Assembly: GCF_027409185.1 (NCBI RefSeq)
Contig: NC_084463.1
Coordinates: 163,347,869 to 163,411,868, forward strand
Reading direction: 5' to 3'
Length of the DNA stretch: 64,000 nt
DNA from: Cynocephalus volans
Lineage: Eukaryota; Chordata; Mammalia; Dermoptera; Cynocephalidae
Part shown: positions 46,851 through 59,799 of the stretch, one piece after another
How positions within the stretch are numbered: the first letter of the stretch is position 1
How the letters are laid out: the number at the start of each line of letters is the position of its first letter
Notes under the pieces: model-generated
What the model saw: the letters and a program-made list of their open reading frames with translations, nothing else
The model's database searches: none
Told to the model about the DNA's origin: nothing
Program-made: the position numbers and the translations under genes

Positions 46851-46999
46851 AGGTGCCCAGGTTCTGTCCCTGGTGTGTGCGTACTTGAGTTTTCTCAACA
46901 TTCTCTACGTGGCCAATACTATCCAATAAACACAGAAACGTGAAAGAACATTATTCCAATGTATTTCAGGGGTTTCAGTTACTAAGATAATCATGACAA
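46851..46999. other. Short intergenic stretch
   Basis: Nothing recognised between the LTR fragment and the TESMIN 3'UTR. Confidence 0.4.
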
Positions 47000-47850
47000 T
47001 TGAAGACACTGGAAATTTTTATTCATTTTTTCTTTTACAATAGAACCAAAAAAGTCAACTTAATAACTAATCTTACCTGCTGGTTTCTGCAAGCTAGTTA
47101 TTTAAACCATATTTTATAAACAATAATAATACTACAACAATAATTATGGAGAAGTTAATTGGTTAAGAAACCTTTTCCACAGTTCAAAGAGAAACACACA
47201 AGAAACTGGACAGTTTTAAGTTCAGAAACTCCAGACACAACAGATGCAAGCCTGGCCTGTGTGACTTATCATGACCTATCACCTGCGTGTCAGGTGGCTT
47301 TAGGGAAAGGCTGAGAATTCCTGAGACTCTGGAAAAATGTTTACACTATGGAGATTCTTCGGAGTATTCAGTAGTTCTCTAGAGATTTTAAGTTGGACTG
47401 TAACAGCCCACGTGGAGAATTTATCTAAATCATTTAAAAAACAAACAAAAAACCATTGGGGTTTGTAGGCAGGGTGGCCTCTAGAGGAAAACTTGCGAGG
47501 GGATGAAGCCGGCAGGAAAGAACTGTCCCAGGGCCTGCTTTCACCTGTTGCTCATGCCAGTGCTGAGGGCGCTCCAGGACTGCAGAGTCCCCTCCAGGAC
47601 TGCAGAGTCCCAGACAAATAGCGCTTGTGCCACACACTTCTGCGGAAAAGGGAATTCTGAGGCCACCTCCTTTGGAGACCCTGCATGAACTCACGGGCCC
47701 CCTGGGGCAGAGGGAAAGCTCAGTCTTAACCATCTAGTTGGTGCTGCAGGTCTGGCCTCGGGTTCCTGGAAACAACCTTTCTAAACTAGAACTTTCCTGT
47801 AGAATACTGAGACAAAATCAGCTTGCATTTATATCTTACTGTACTGCACT
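47000..47850 (-). terminator. TESMIN: TESMIN 3'UTR with a possible polyadenylation signal
   Basis: On the - strand AATAAA occurs at 47023-47018, giving a 3'UTR of about 830 bases. The region is non-repetitive down to about 46.9 kb. It includes a 20-bp tandem duplication at 47571-47610 (CTCCAGGACTGCAGAGTCC core, two copies). The true 3' end is not proven. Confidence 0.4.
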
Positions 47851-48043
47851 CTACTCCATTTTCAACCCCTTGGATTTAAACTCAATGTGGAGAATCTGCG
47901 ACAGGCATCTTCCGAATTCCTCCAGGATCATCTGCTCGGCCAGGCCCTTAGAGCAGCTCTCCCTCTCGGCCTCTTCACCTTGGGCCAGCAGGCAGGCGCA
48001 CGTGGCCTCCACCACCTCCCAGGAGATGCATGAGGTAGGTCGC
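47851..48043 (-). CDS. TESMIN: TESMIN last coding exon and stop
   Basis: The acceptor CTCCTGCAG precedes the single base that completes the Arg codon. It encodes [18 protein letters not shown] then [19 protein letters not shown] and [18 protein letters not shown], ending KSKGLKME and TAG at 47853-47851. It matches the known tesmin C terminus closely. Confidence 0.95.
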
Positions 48044-49960
48044 CTGCAGGAGAGACCCCAGGTGAAGGCCCGCAGCTCGCCATCTGCGCACCTTTGTGTC
48101 TAACACACTGCTTGTCCACGCTCTCTTAAAGAATGTCACCAAGTAGAATCTAATATCGTCTTCCTAATAGTGGAAACATTAACTGCTTTTAGAGGAATAA
48201 TATAGAGGACAGGTAAATCTGTCAGTTTCTTGACATCTCTCTCATGGCAGATTCTAACTTTTCTCAAAATTTGATCTATTGCCACACCCAGCCCACCCTG
48301 GACAGCAGTGTCAAAGCCACAGGCTGGGCAGGGCTGATGACGTGGGAACACTGGATAAGACAAGGTGCCGTGGCCAGGACATGCAGCCTTGGTCTTAGAT
48401 GTGTGTGTGATGTCAGGGAAGCTGGCAGTGATACCATGCTGGGGGCTGCCCTCCTCCCTACGGGTGCACTCGGAGCTGCAAAATGCCCATGGTGCTGAGG
48501 ACTCACCACCCATGTCAGGATGGCCCCTGAACACCACTTGGAGCCTTGAAAGAGGTTCTGAAGGACAAGTTGTACTGCATCATACAGGACCAGCATCTTC
48601 CCCACCCAGCACAAGGGGCAGCTTTGGCTCAACCAGGCAGCTACCCACATGGTGTTCAAATTGAAAATTAAGGAAAACTTTCAAAAGATTAAAAATACTG
48701 GGATTATGAAAACAGCGCTAAATGTTGGATTGGTTAACGTCTCTATGTAAAGCAGCACAATGACTTTTATTGAAGACAAAAGGACAGGGCTGTCCTCAGG
48801 TCAAGAATTGTAACACCAAGACCAGACCCCAAAGTATGGAACTTCTGTCACATTCCACGCAACACACAATATCCCAATGTCAGGTGACATTTTCACACAT
48901 CATTTCACAGAAGATGCAGCCAGGTTTCTGGTAAATTTTTAAGATAAAGACCTCTGCAGGTCACAATGAGCATTCCTGGTATCTCTCCAACCAAATAAGC
49001 GTGAACCTGGCTTTGCAAAATGATACTTTTTAATTAATGACATCTGGTATTTTATCATGATATGATCCATTACATTGAACTCGGAAATTCTTTTAAATGA
49101 ATGAATCGAGTCTAATATATAGTAAAATTATTACTCAACCTTTGAGACCTGCTAGGATTATAATACAGCTTCAAAATCATTAAATGGTAAAATATCCAAC
49201 TAACCTGGGATCCATAATCACTTTAGTGAAGAATACAGTATTTATCAAGAGCATCTCTTTGCTGAGACTTCCCATGATACAGAATGGTTTGGGCATTTGA
49301 AGACCATTCCTGCTGGCTGCATGAGGTCATGACTCTGGATTAACTCAAAGGCAGCGCCACAACACTGCTGGCCTATGAATGGTCCCGGAGGGGCCCTTTT
49401 GTCTTGTACTAAACAGGAGTAACTCAGACAGTGAGGACAGAAAGGCCAAGCTAAGAGAACAAAGAGGACACAGCAGGTGTCCGTGTCAGGGTCCCCCTGA
49501 GGAAACCCAGTGGGTGGTCTAGGATTAGTCCAAGTAAGGGAAGAATTGCTTCCCTCTTCCCGGTCCCTCCCACCCACCCCTGTAGACGCATACCTTTCTT
49601 TCCATTGTGTAATTAATTCTCCTCTCAAATTAACGTCTATTCCCCTATTAGGAGGGGTAGTTCAGAGTACTTACCTATCTCTTCTGAGTCTTGATAGTCC
49701 TGAAAATTTAGTTGGTGACAATCGATGGCTACCTTCAAAATCTCCAATTTCCATATAGTTTGGCATGCTCATTAGTGTTTTTCGTTCTGGGCTTTCTTCA
49801 TAATTTTTGCAACCAATGCATTTGCAAATAGAAGAACACATAATTTTGGCCTGGTAATATAAAATGCTTCAATAAAATTAGGTTGCCCTATGAGTCCTCA
49901 AGAACTGACAAATTCTATTTGGGCCTTAAATAATTCTCTGCTTATATTTGCCCACGTATG

Positions 49961-50011
<51 letters not shown>

Positions 50012-53000
50012 TCTGCAATTTTCATATAAAAAAAAAATCAGAAGATAGGAGGAGTGAGGGGTGGTGACACGAAGAGAGCAACGTGCGTTCTGTGTCTGGT
50101 GCTGTGGGGACACAGGGTGCTGCTGATAGGGGAGGGGAGTGTGGGTCTGGGTCCCCGCAGACAGCAAGGGGGCTGCTCTCCCTCCTCCACTGGGGAACCA
50201 GCAAACCACGTCGTCTGACTCTTGTTTTGAACCAAGCCTGCTGCAGCACTGCAGGTGTTGCACTGGCTGTATTGCTGCAGGGAATGAGCCAGGAGGGAGA
50301 ATCTGAAACCCACCCCAGGGCAGGCCTGCAGGTGGGAGTTCTCAGGGAAACTCTTCCTGTGTCCTCCTGTTGGATTGTTGCTGGTCTTTCCCGGCAGTGT
50401 GATGCCGGGGGCCAGGGCGTTTTGGCTGCAGCAAGCCTGCTTGGCTGACACCTTGCCCATGCAGGCCCTTTGGGGGCCCAGCAGCTGGCACTGCCAACCA
50501 CTGTGGCCTTGAGCTTCCTCTTTGCTTCAGCCCCTGGGGATTTCCCTCTGTTCCCCGGCTCAGAGATGCATCTCAAAGGGTATCTGTTGTGCTTTATCTG
50601 CGCCTCTGGGTATTTCGAAGCAGGGGGTTTCTCAGGATCTCTAGTCTATGCTAACGCCAGAGACCAAAGGACAGAGCCGTCTCTTTTCTCGCCTGTGGGA
50701 AGTGTGCCGAGTTACTGGTCCTGGCAGCAGGTGAGGGCGCTTTGCAGAGCGGAGAGGAGATGCTCTGAGGCCATTGGGAAGTAGTTCCACTGGGGTGACA
50801 CCACTTGCTTTTTGAATTCTCTATCTCTGCACAATTTTTGACTATACTTTCAAAATCCTAGCGGGAGGATTGCTAGGTCTGCTTACTCAGATCTTTCAAA
50901 GTGTGTCTCCAGAATCCTGGAGAACTTCCTTAAGCCTGACCTTCTGTGACAACCTTTTAAAGATAACATTCACAGGCAAATGGGGGCAGCCTTTGAAGGC
51001 AAGTCTCAGCTGCGTCTGACTAGGGCCCGGGCTCCCTCCCTTCTCCTTCTTCCTTCCCTTCAACACAAAGAAAACTAGAAATAAACGAGGGAGGCAAAGA
51101 GGGACAGAACTAAAGGGGAAAGCGAGTCCCTCTACTGCCATTAAATCTTTGAGAAAAGAAAAGGGTTTCATGGCGTCTCTCAATGGGCTTAGGCTGATGG
51201 GGCTGCAGGCCATTGAGGAGCCGCACTGGCCCGCAGCACCCAGGCAAAGGGACGCCTGGGGCCAAGCCTCAGAGACCTACTGTCCCCCCGCCCCACGGGG
51301 TGCGACTTGGCTCTGCTCAGGGAGGAGGAAGCCTGGCCCACCTCCGGAGCCACCACACTGCTGGCCACCGAGGGCAACGCCACAGCGGCGGGACACTCAG
51401 GGCTGGGTTCAAGGACTGCGCCGTGCTCCAAAAGGAGCCCTCACTTAATTCACTTGATTCACAAAGCTCAGCTGATATTTGAGAAATTAATTCACATTAA
51501 TATGAATGCCCTTCGAGGAACCCTGGAGAAAAGAAAACAAATTATATTTCTCTTTCTAAATTACAGTAAAGTTTTATTAATCACAAACTTATTTGGGCCA
51601 AACATTTACCTGGCTTTTTTTGGTAACTAATCCCAGGAAAGTGATGACTAACCTCAAAGCATTCGCAGTAGTTCTTAAGGCAGCTTGATCTCTTACAGTT
51701 ACACCCTTTGCTGTGTCGAGGCTTAACGTCTCCCAATTTTCCTTTCCCGATTTTTGGCTGGAAAGCTTCTGGATTTCTATCAAGACATGCCTAAGATAGG
51801 AAATGGGAAACTCCGTCAAGATGTATTTTATTATTCAAAAATAACGTTCCATGAAGAGCATCTCATCTGAATTTTTTCATTGTTTTAAAAGGAGCCCCAG
51901 TGAGTGAGTCTCCTCACATAGTTGAGAAGGTACGTCCCTTCTTGTTCTATTTTAATTCATTTTCATTGTAATAAAGGCATACTGTAGCCATAGTCTCTCC
52001 AGGTTTTGCTTTTTCTCTGAGTTTCAAAGTCACATATATATTTACTATAGAAAATTAATAAATGGTAAAGATGCAAAGAAAATCATTGTTTCCACGTGGG
52101 CTTCCCTTGCAGCATTCCTGTGCCCATTTTGCTAAGACAGTTGAGATCGTGGTACTACACTAACAGCTCACACTGACTGAACTTGACTGAACACACCATG
52201 TTCCAGGCATCTTTTAATGCAATTTACATCATAAACGTAATTAATATTAATTAATATAATTATTAGAAAATATCATTTATAATATAAATATCATATTATT
52301 CTCTCATTTAATCCTCTCAGCAACCTTGGGAAGTAAAACTGTCACTGTTATTGCTGTCTTACAGATGAGGAAACAGAGGTGAAACAGCAGGTGACAAGCG
52401 GTGGATTCCAGATGTGAAGTCCCCATGCTGTCTTCAGGGCCCAGGGCCACCACCATTGGGTCCCCCTTCCTCACACAGCATGCATGCCTTTCTGTCCTGT
52501 TTTGCTTGTTTCCACTTTTTAATCTACCCTCTATCTAGCTATACACACAGATACATACCTACCTTTCAACGCACAGTGATTCCACACTTTGTAAAAATTG
52601 AAAGAATATAGAAGTCACAGTGGAGGTCCCTGGCTTCCCCTGCCCTAAGGTTAACAGTCAGGATCTGGGCCATCCAGCACCAGCACCACGAGCACACTGC
52701 CATCCACAGTCCTATTGGACAGCACTGGTCTGGAGTGGGGCAACCTTATTTCTGCATTTTTACTTATTAGCGAAGCATGATGGGCAGTGAGCACACACGT
52801 CTGCAGGTACAGCATGATGAACTTGTGCACATGTGCACACCTGTGTAACCACCACTCGGGTCAAGATAAAGGACAATCCATCCCCAGAGGCTTCCTCATG
52901 ACTCCTCCCCATCGGTGCATCCTTAACTTTGACAGCTGTATATATGCCTGTTCTGGGACTTCCTGTAAATGGAATCATACAGCATGTACTCTTGTGTCTG

Positions 53001-54383
53001 GCTTTCTTCCTCAGCATATTGTTTGTGAGATTCATTCACACTGTTGCCCTTAGTTCTTTCTTTTTCATTCATGCGTAGTACGGTTTTACATGACATACCT
53101 CAATGGATTTATCCATTCTACCACTGATGGACATTTGGGTTGTTTCTAGTTTTGGCCTATTATGAATAAAGCTGCTGTGACCATTCTTGTACAAGTCTTT
53201 TGATGGACATTTACACTCACTTCTCCTGGCTATATTTTTAGGAATGAAATTTGCTGGATCATAGTATATACAAAGGTTTGGCTTCAGTAGCTATGCCAAA
53301 TGACTTCCTAAAGTGGTACCAATTTACATTCCTATCAGCAAAGCTTGAAAATTCCAACACTTTTTATATAAAAATGTTGGCACTTGTAATTGTAGATAGT
53401 ACCCTTACCCCTAAATAAAATATAACTGTCCTGAAGAATAGATGCATCATAATTTTCTTCTGTCCTATGGATCTGGCTATATCAAAATTGATGATATTTT
53501 CAACTGATTTATCCATAACTCAAGACAGGAATTAATAATTTTAGAAAAAAATAAGCAGACCAACTGTGGCACAGTATAATTTTGTTCTCTTTGCACAGGA
53601 TAGTTGCAAGTCTAGTTATTTCCCATAAATTGAAGGGCACTAGGAAGTGCCTCCCTGAAGCGGGTTGACAGCCCCACACCTAACTGTCCCTCCCTTCTCC
53701 CTGATTATCCTTTGCACCTAAGAAGGGGATAAAAACTGCATGCTCCTGTATTTATCCCCCAGCTGAGTGGCCTCTGGGGCCACCTGGGTACATTTTGCCC
53801 CTTGAGGAAACCCTAGGTACTTCCCTTATCCTGGAAGCTAAGGGGTATAAAAATGTGAAATACACAATGGCTGAGGCTTTCACCCTGTCCTCTTCTGATG
53901 GTGGACAGTCTGCACCTTTTTAAACTACACTATTTGAACTCAAGTTTATCTGCTACATAATATGACCCAAAATTTCTAAACCCCAAATCAAGACAAAGTG
54001 GACACTTGCATGTTCTTGAATCAGAACCTTCCTAGACTCTGCGGCACCTGTAACGCCTTCCCACACTGGTGGGGGTAGAGATCGTGCTCAGTATACGACT
54101 CATGACAGCCCTCCCATGGGCCAGCATCCCCCTGCAGGAAGAGAGCATATTAAGTGTGTATCCTTCAAATCCCTGGGTTTTCCCGATACTGAAATTAGGA
54201 ATCTCTGGAGATCTTTTTATGAACATCTCAAGCACTTTTAAATGCTTTTAAAATGCATGTATTTTATGAACATTTATTACCTTAATGGCTCTCAACCGTT
54301 CGATCTCATGACGTAGATTGTTGCAACAGTTATTACAGTTGCAGTTGTTGCAGAAGTCCCCGCTGGCAAAACAGTCGCAGTAC
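47851..54383 (-). CDS. TESMIN: Tesmin (metallothionein-like 5), 3' part: CXC domain and C terminus
   Basis: Member of the tesmin/TSO1/LIN54 CXC (CRC) family: cysteine-rich DNA-binding proteins. Tesmin itself is expressed mainly in germ cells. Four coding exons in transcription order are 54383-54281, 51790-51653, 49850-49675 and 48043-47851, with matching phases and consensus splice sites. The residues visible are the second half of the first CXC repeat ([19 protein letters not shown]), the linker [14 protein letters not shown] typical of the family, the second CXC repeat ([18 protein letters not shown] then [20 protein letters not shown]), and the C-terminal domain ([20 protein letters not shown] ... 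[21 protein letters not shown] stop). The N-terminal exons and the first part of CXC repeat 1 lie beyond 64 kb. The gene converges on GAL, as in human. The C terminus distinguishes it from LIN54. All cysteines expected in this part are present. Confidence 0.95.
49675..49850 (-). CDS. TESMIN: TESMIN exon encoding the end of CXC repeat 2 and downstream linker
   Basis: 176 nt. The acceptor ATTACCAG precedes GCCAAAATT. It encodes [20 protein letters not shown] then [18 protein letters not shown] and a Ser/Arg-rich tail, ending on two bases before the donor GTAAGT. Confidence 0.94.
49963..50010. repeat. (TG)24 microsatellite
   Basis: 48 uninterrupted bases of TG in a TESMIN intron, likely polymorphic. 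Confidence 0.98.
51653..51790 (-). CDS. TESMIN: TESMIN exon encoding the linker and first half of CXC repeat 2
   Basis: 138 nt and 46 codons in phase 0. The acceptor TATCTTAG precedes GCATGTCTTG. It encodes [18 protein letters not shown], a variable bridge, then [20 protein letters not shown]. The donor is GAG|GTTAGT. The RNPxAFxPKI linker is the hallmark of the family. Confidence 0.95.
52150..52420 (-). mobile_element. MIR SINE relic with an AT-rich insertion
   Basis: Reverse MIR: CTCTCATTTAATCCTCTCAG then TTACAGATGAGGAAACAGAG and AGCAGGTGACAAG. About 80 bases of AT/TAATA sequence are inserted at 52235-52295. Confidence 0.8.
52770..53400 (-). mobile_element. L1 3' end relic
   Basis: Reverse L1 tail: TAAATGGAATCATACAGCAT, TTTATCCATTCTACCACTGA, ATGAATAAAGCTGCTGTGAC, TTCCTATCAGCAAAG. 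Confidence 0.92.
54281..54383 (-). CDS. TESMIN: TESMIN exon encoding most of CXC repeat 1
   Basis: On the - strand the acceptor TTCACAG precedes 54383. The first G completes a split codon (likely Leu). It reads [19 protein letters not shown] then [15 protein letters not shown], and the donor is AAG|GTAATA. It is 103 nt long. The preceding exon, expected to encode the CNCKKSxCLK part, was not found within the window. Confidence 0.94.
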
Positions 54384-56439
54384 CTGTGAAGAGCAGAGCA
54401 AAGCAAGTGACAGGTGCCAACAGCCCAGCCAGCAGCTCAGGAGGAGGGACAGGAAGAGCACCACCAACACGCTGCATCAGGACCGCTTGTGTTTAGATGG
54501 CTCCAACTCCTTTCCCGTGAAAACTACACCAGCTGGGGCAAAGTTCCCCAGTGACTAACACAGAGAAAAACTAGTTAAAACCACTGGCTTTATAATATAG
54601 GGTTTTTCAAAGCAAAACAATTTCCTGCAAAATGTTCACCGCTGTCAATTGTCTCCAGCCCCCAATTGCCCTCTGCCACTTCCCAGGAGCACTGTAAGTT
54701 GGTGGGTGCAGACAGTAGACAACAAGCCACTTCCCGTCAGCTACCCTGCCCCACCCAGCCAACTGGAGGCGAGTTCCCTTCTTGACCAGACCTTGACTGT
54801 GAGTGAAAAGTAGTGGGACATGGAGGTGTGACCTGGCCTGGGCTCAGTTCCATGTCCATGCCTGGAGGAAAGGAAGTGAATGGCAGAAGATATAGGTGTA
54901 TGAGATGGCTGCTATCACACTTTGTTGTGGTGTGGGGTTGCTCATGGATTTGGATTCTAGCCCCTCTGAGAACATGTCCACAGTGCCCTGGGATTCCTGG
55001 GGTCGTAAAGGCAGAACGGCAGGGCTGAGGACCTTGTCTGATGCGTTTCCCTCAGAGAACTGTTGGTATTCGTGGCCACTGCTTCCCATGCTCTGTATGA
55101 CACCTGCTCTTGTGCCATACAACAGGGGCATTCATAGGTCTGTGCTTTCCATTTCTTTAGTATGCGCGGGGATGACGCCTTCCCTAACATGTAAAAATTC
55201 AGCATCAAGGCAAGGACTCCTAATATCCTACCTGCAACCTGCACCCCCAGGGAGGCTTTGGGAAGCTAGCCTGTGACCAGAGGAGACCCATGTTCTCTTC
55301 TGAGAGTATGATCACTGAAAAGAGCTTCAAGGCCAGGTTTTGCAAATGGGCTCTGCCACCATGTTACCTGACACAGGTTAGTTATCAGTCAGCGTCTTGA
55401 GCTGTAAAAGGGAAACCATGGTGCTTAACCTGCCAGTTTCAGAGTTGCTGAGGGAAGCCCCAAGATCATGACAGTGACTTTGCTTCCTACAGATGCTGCA
55501 TGAATGCAGGGAGGGTCTCTGGCCTGGCAACACGTAGACTAGATGTCCACAGAGACCTCCCTGTGACAGAATTCCCAAACACAATTCTTTCATATTTTTA
55601 ATAATATTTTTAAATGCATGTCAAGCCAACAGGAGAGTAAAGGAGATCATTAGAGGCCAAAAAGACAAGAAATTATGAGCCCAGAGGGGTAAGTTCTGCA
55701 GCTGCTAGGTGTTGTCCTGGGGCATCTGCTGGTCTCCAGTGACCCAGAGCTTGGCTTCCAAGGGGCTGCTCATGCAGGAGATGGGAGACAAAGTCTGGGC
55801 TACAAAAGGTGAGTGTTAGACCAGAGGCCCCCATATTAAGCATGGATTCCTGAAAGGCAAGCTCCCCAGTGTGTAAATTAGAAACAAACCTACTCCACGG
55901 AAGGCGAGAGTGGAGACACACACGTTGCTCTCTGGGAGTTCAAGGGCAAGTGTGAGGGTCTCCCCTGGGCATTCCTAGCCACCAGGATGGGGAGAAGGGA
56001 AGGGGGACAATGACAAAAGATTCAAGTGAGATTAGAAGAGGAGACTTGGTTGAAATTCTATTCCAGCAGTCGTGAGTCCCAGACTCCTTTCCATGCAAGC
56101 AGCTGGTGACTGCCCACCACCACGGCAAAAGACTCGAAATTACTCTCTGGGATAAAACAATTGAGAACTGGGATATTATAATGAATAAAAGGAGAAAAAG
56201 TAAATGTTGAAACCCCCAGGTTTCTTCTCCTCCTCAGCTTCTAGAATTCTCTCAGGAGATTTGAAAAGCCTTCTCTGAGAACTCTGAGCAGCCCAAGAGA
56301 AAATATCTCGTGATGTAATGTCTGACATTCAGATTTCTCAATAAGACGGCTTAGTCATAGCACCCCACGGCAAAGCCACTGTGAGCCAGCCCCAACCAAC
56401 GCACCAAAGGCTCCCAGGCAGCTACCCCTCATACTCAAA

Positions 56440-58140
56440 GATGAGCAGAGCGACAGCCAAAGCTCAGCAGACATGTTAGGAATGAACAAAAAGTTATGAA
56501 AACCGGAACCAAAAATAAATAAATAAATAAAAAACAGTAAGAGAAAGAAAAAAGTAAAAAAGTAGGTGACCAGACCAGAAGGCTTAACATTTATGAAATG
56601 AGAGTTCCAGAAATACAGAACTTCAAGAATTAAGGGAGAAGGTAATTCAGGAACATTCCCAGAGCTGAAGTTACACGGGTTTCAAAGTAAAAGGGCCTGC
56701 CAAGGGCCAGCACAACAGACGAAAGAGACCCTGACAGAGACATGCCACATCAAATGTTGGAGCACTGTGAACACAGAGAATATCCTATGAGGTTCTAGAA
56801 AGAACAAAACAGGTTCCACACAAAGATCAAGAAAAAGAATGCTGTCAAAATTTCAGCAGCAACACAGGAAATGAGAAGAAATGCAGCAAGGCCACTGAAA
56901 GTCTGAAGGGCAATTACTTCCAGCCTGAAGTACTACCCCAGTCCGAACCATCATCCAAGAGTGAGGACAGGCTGAGACACACTCGGACATGTGAGGTCTG
57001 AACAAATGACCCCACGCACTTTTTCTTGGAAGCTACTGGAGGATGTGCTCCACCAAAAGGAGGTAGTTAATCACTGGAGGAAGGAACGGGTCCCGGAGCC
57101 AGAGAGTTGATCTGAGAAGAAGAAAACGAAGCCCTCAGCGTGCTGGCCCAGGGAGAGGCCCAGACGGGACACCGGGCTCCCCAGAGCTGCTCAGCAGGGC
57201 CCTGACTGTATGCCTCCCACGCCGCGCACGTGCAGTAGACAGTCCCACAGGCGGGGAGACAACGGGCAACTGGTGCTCTGCGCACGAAAAACTAAGCACC
57301 AAGTACCGAGCCAAAGGAACAGGCCAAGGAGTGCAGGAAAGCAAGATCGATCAAGGCTCTGCAGGGACTAGAGTTTTCATAGTCATTAAATATAAATACC
57401 TGTACTTGATTCTGTCTAGCCAAGTAGAGCTGATGTCTGGTGTGGGAAATGGTGTGCTGAGGGCAGGGGGGTCAACGCATGAGTGGGGAGAGGAAATAGA
57501 GAAAATCCGCATCTTCCATGGTACAAAAACTATAGACGATGCCAAAACTGAAAAGCCAAGCAGCAGCAAGGCCGGCTTGCTGTCTATGGAGGCAAATATT
57601 GAAAGATTCAATTAAGAGTTGAAAGTTCCTGGAGAGCAGAATATAAGAAACAACTGTCAAGGCACTACTATTTTTTGTCACAAGCATCGTACAATTATTT
57701 AGCTCTTTAAACTATGTTTGTGTGCAATTTGTATATAGTAATAACTAAACAAAGAGTGAGAAAAAATAAATTCAAAGATAAAAAATTAGATCCAGATGCA
57801 GCACAAAAAGACAAAGAGATTAAAAATATGAAAGAGAGGTTAAAAGGAATGGTCAGCAGGTGCAGGGGTCCACATCTGGTGAGCACTGCAGAAGGAGAGG
57901 AGAGAGACCCCGGGCACAGGCTCTTTGGAGTGAGGACACCATGAGTTGTCCAGAATTGATGAAAGTGGTGGATGCGCAGATTTAGGATACCTACTGAACC
58001 CCAAGAAAGATAAATTAAAAAAAAAAAAGAAAAGATAGATTACCTAGACTGACAGCTGACTCTTGTTAGAAATAATGGAAAACAGTAAAATAATATCTCT
58101 AAAGCACGGAGAAAAGCTGATGATCTAGAACTTTACCCGC
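56440..58140 (+). mobile_element. HAL1 / old L1 ORF1-region relic
   Basis: CTACTGGAGGATGTGCTCCA, AAGGGCAATTACTTCCAGCC and AAGAATGCTGTCAAAATTTC are HAL1-type phrases. The last 200 bases look like a second L1M piece. Confidence 0.72.
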
Positions 58141-59224
58141 AGTGAATCTCTGCTTACTCCCCAGGTCCAGGCTAGGCATGTTTCTTTTCTTGCTCCACAC
58201 ACCTTTGCTGAGTGATTTTATTAACTCTCCTCTCTTTGCTTTTAACTATATGTCAAAGATTTTTAAACCTGTTATCACCAAACCTGCTCTCGCTCTCATG
58301 CTCCAGACCCTAAAATCCTCACTGTCTTCTCCCCTAAACACCATACAGAGTGGACCGTCCCCACCTACCGCCATCATTTCTCGTCTCCCATGCAGCCCCT
58401 GACCTGCCGCGCCCGCAGTTCCTCTCTCTCCCGCAGACCCACAAAGGCAATCGCCCACCTGCTACTGGAAGTCTAAGGCTCTCTTCCCGGGGGTTGCGCT
58501 CGCAGCAGCTTTGGACACTATTCTGTTCCAGAACTACACCCCCAGCTTCTGATCACACATGCCTACCTCCACGTCAATGTGTCCAAACTTCACTCACGAT
58601 CTTGTCCTGCACCCCTCCCCTGCTCAAGCCGCTCTTTCCTCCTGGTGCCTCTCTCCCTTCACGGTGACCCCTCCACCCGGGAACTTAACCCGCAGTTAGT
58701 ACTAGCAATTACCTTGCTCTCTTTCCCCACATCCAAAGGGTTACCGAGTCTACCAATTCTGGCCAGAAATGTCGTTTGTTAATTTTATTTTTGACATAAG
58801 CAAATCATTTTTATTGTAGACAATTTTTAAAATACAAATGAGCAAAAAGAAACAAATTATAATATCAATCAGAATCCCACTCCCTAGAGATGCTGACTTA
58901 GTGAATATATTTCAGACCTTTTCTATAAAACTATACATGCTTAAATAAGTATATGTTGTTTGATTACATATTACATACAAACAGAAACGAGATTGTATTC
59001 TACACAGTTTTAGTGTGCTTTTATTACTTATCAATAAGTAATCAATATAACAACTTACTTTTATTACTTATCAATATGAATGTTTTCCATGCAAATAGAC
59101 TTACATATCATTTTAGTGGCTGCATAGGACCCCATCCTATAGTGGCATCTTGATTTATCTAGTGATTTCCCCTTATACTGACCTTTTAGATTGTTTTGTA
59201 CATTTGGAAACATAATCAATATTG

Positions 59225-59635
59225 CACTAGTGGCACTGGTCTCCTTTCTGTTCCTAGAGCCCTCTGCTCTCTCTGTTGCCACAGGGCCCTTTGCACCTGC
59301 TGCTTTCCCTGCCTGGAATGCTCTTAGCCATCCACTTTCAACACAGCTCCAATTGATTAAATCCTCCTCATTCGAACATGCTTCGTCAGCGAAGCCTTTC
59401 TAGCTACCACACTTGGCCAACTCGTCCCACCCCGGCAGCCTTTTACTGTTCCTCTATCACGTTTTCCACATTTCCACTCTGACCTTTATTTATGTGACTA
59501 TTTCATTCACATGGGCCACCCCCATTAGACTGTGAGTGCTGGGAGGGCAGGACCGTAAGTGTCTTGCTCATTGCTATCTCCCCTGTTCCTGAAATCATGG
59601 GCATTCAAACAGACTTGGAATGAATTAAAAAATGA
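59225..59635 (+). mobile_element. L2 LINE 3' end
   Basis: CAGGGCCCTTTGCACCTGCT, TTCCCTGCCTGGAATGCTCT, TAGACTGTGAGTGCTGGGAG and AGGGCAGGACCGTAAGTG follow the order of the L2 3' end. Confidence 0.92.
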
Positions 59636-59799
59636 GTAAGAAAACGCTATAATGCATTTGTTTGGAATGTCTCTGAATCTTTGCGTTTTTCTTCACTGTT
59701 GCCATCCTGCCTTACTTAGTTCAGGTCTCCCATGTCTCTTGTCTGTGCTCTCGTGAGATCTAACTAATCTTTCACCTTCCGCCACTTTGCTGTTAGTAC

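Larger units (their letters stand above)
48044..54280 (-). other. TESMIN: Terminal introns of TESMIN
   Basis: The three introns (48044-49674, 49851-51652, 51791-54280) hold a TG microsatellite (49963-50010), a MIR (52150-52420), an L1 3' end (52770-53400) and otherwise unique sequence. The segments 48.1-49.6, 50.1-51.6 and 53.4-54.28 kb show no gene or repeat I recognise. Confidence 0.7.
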
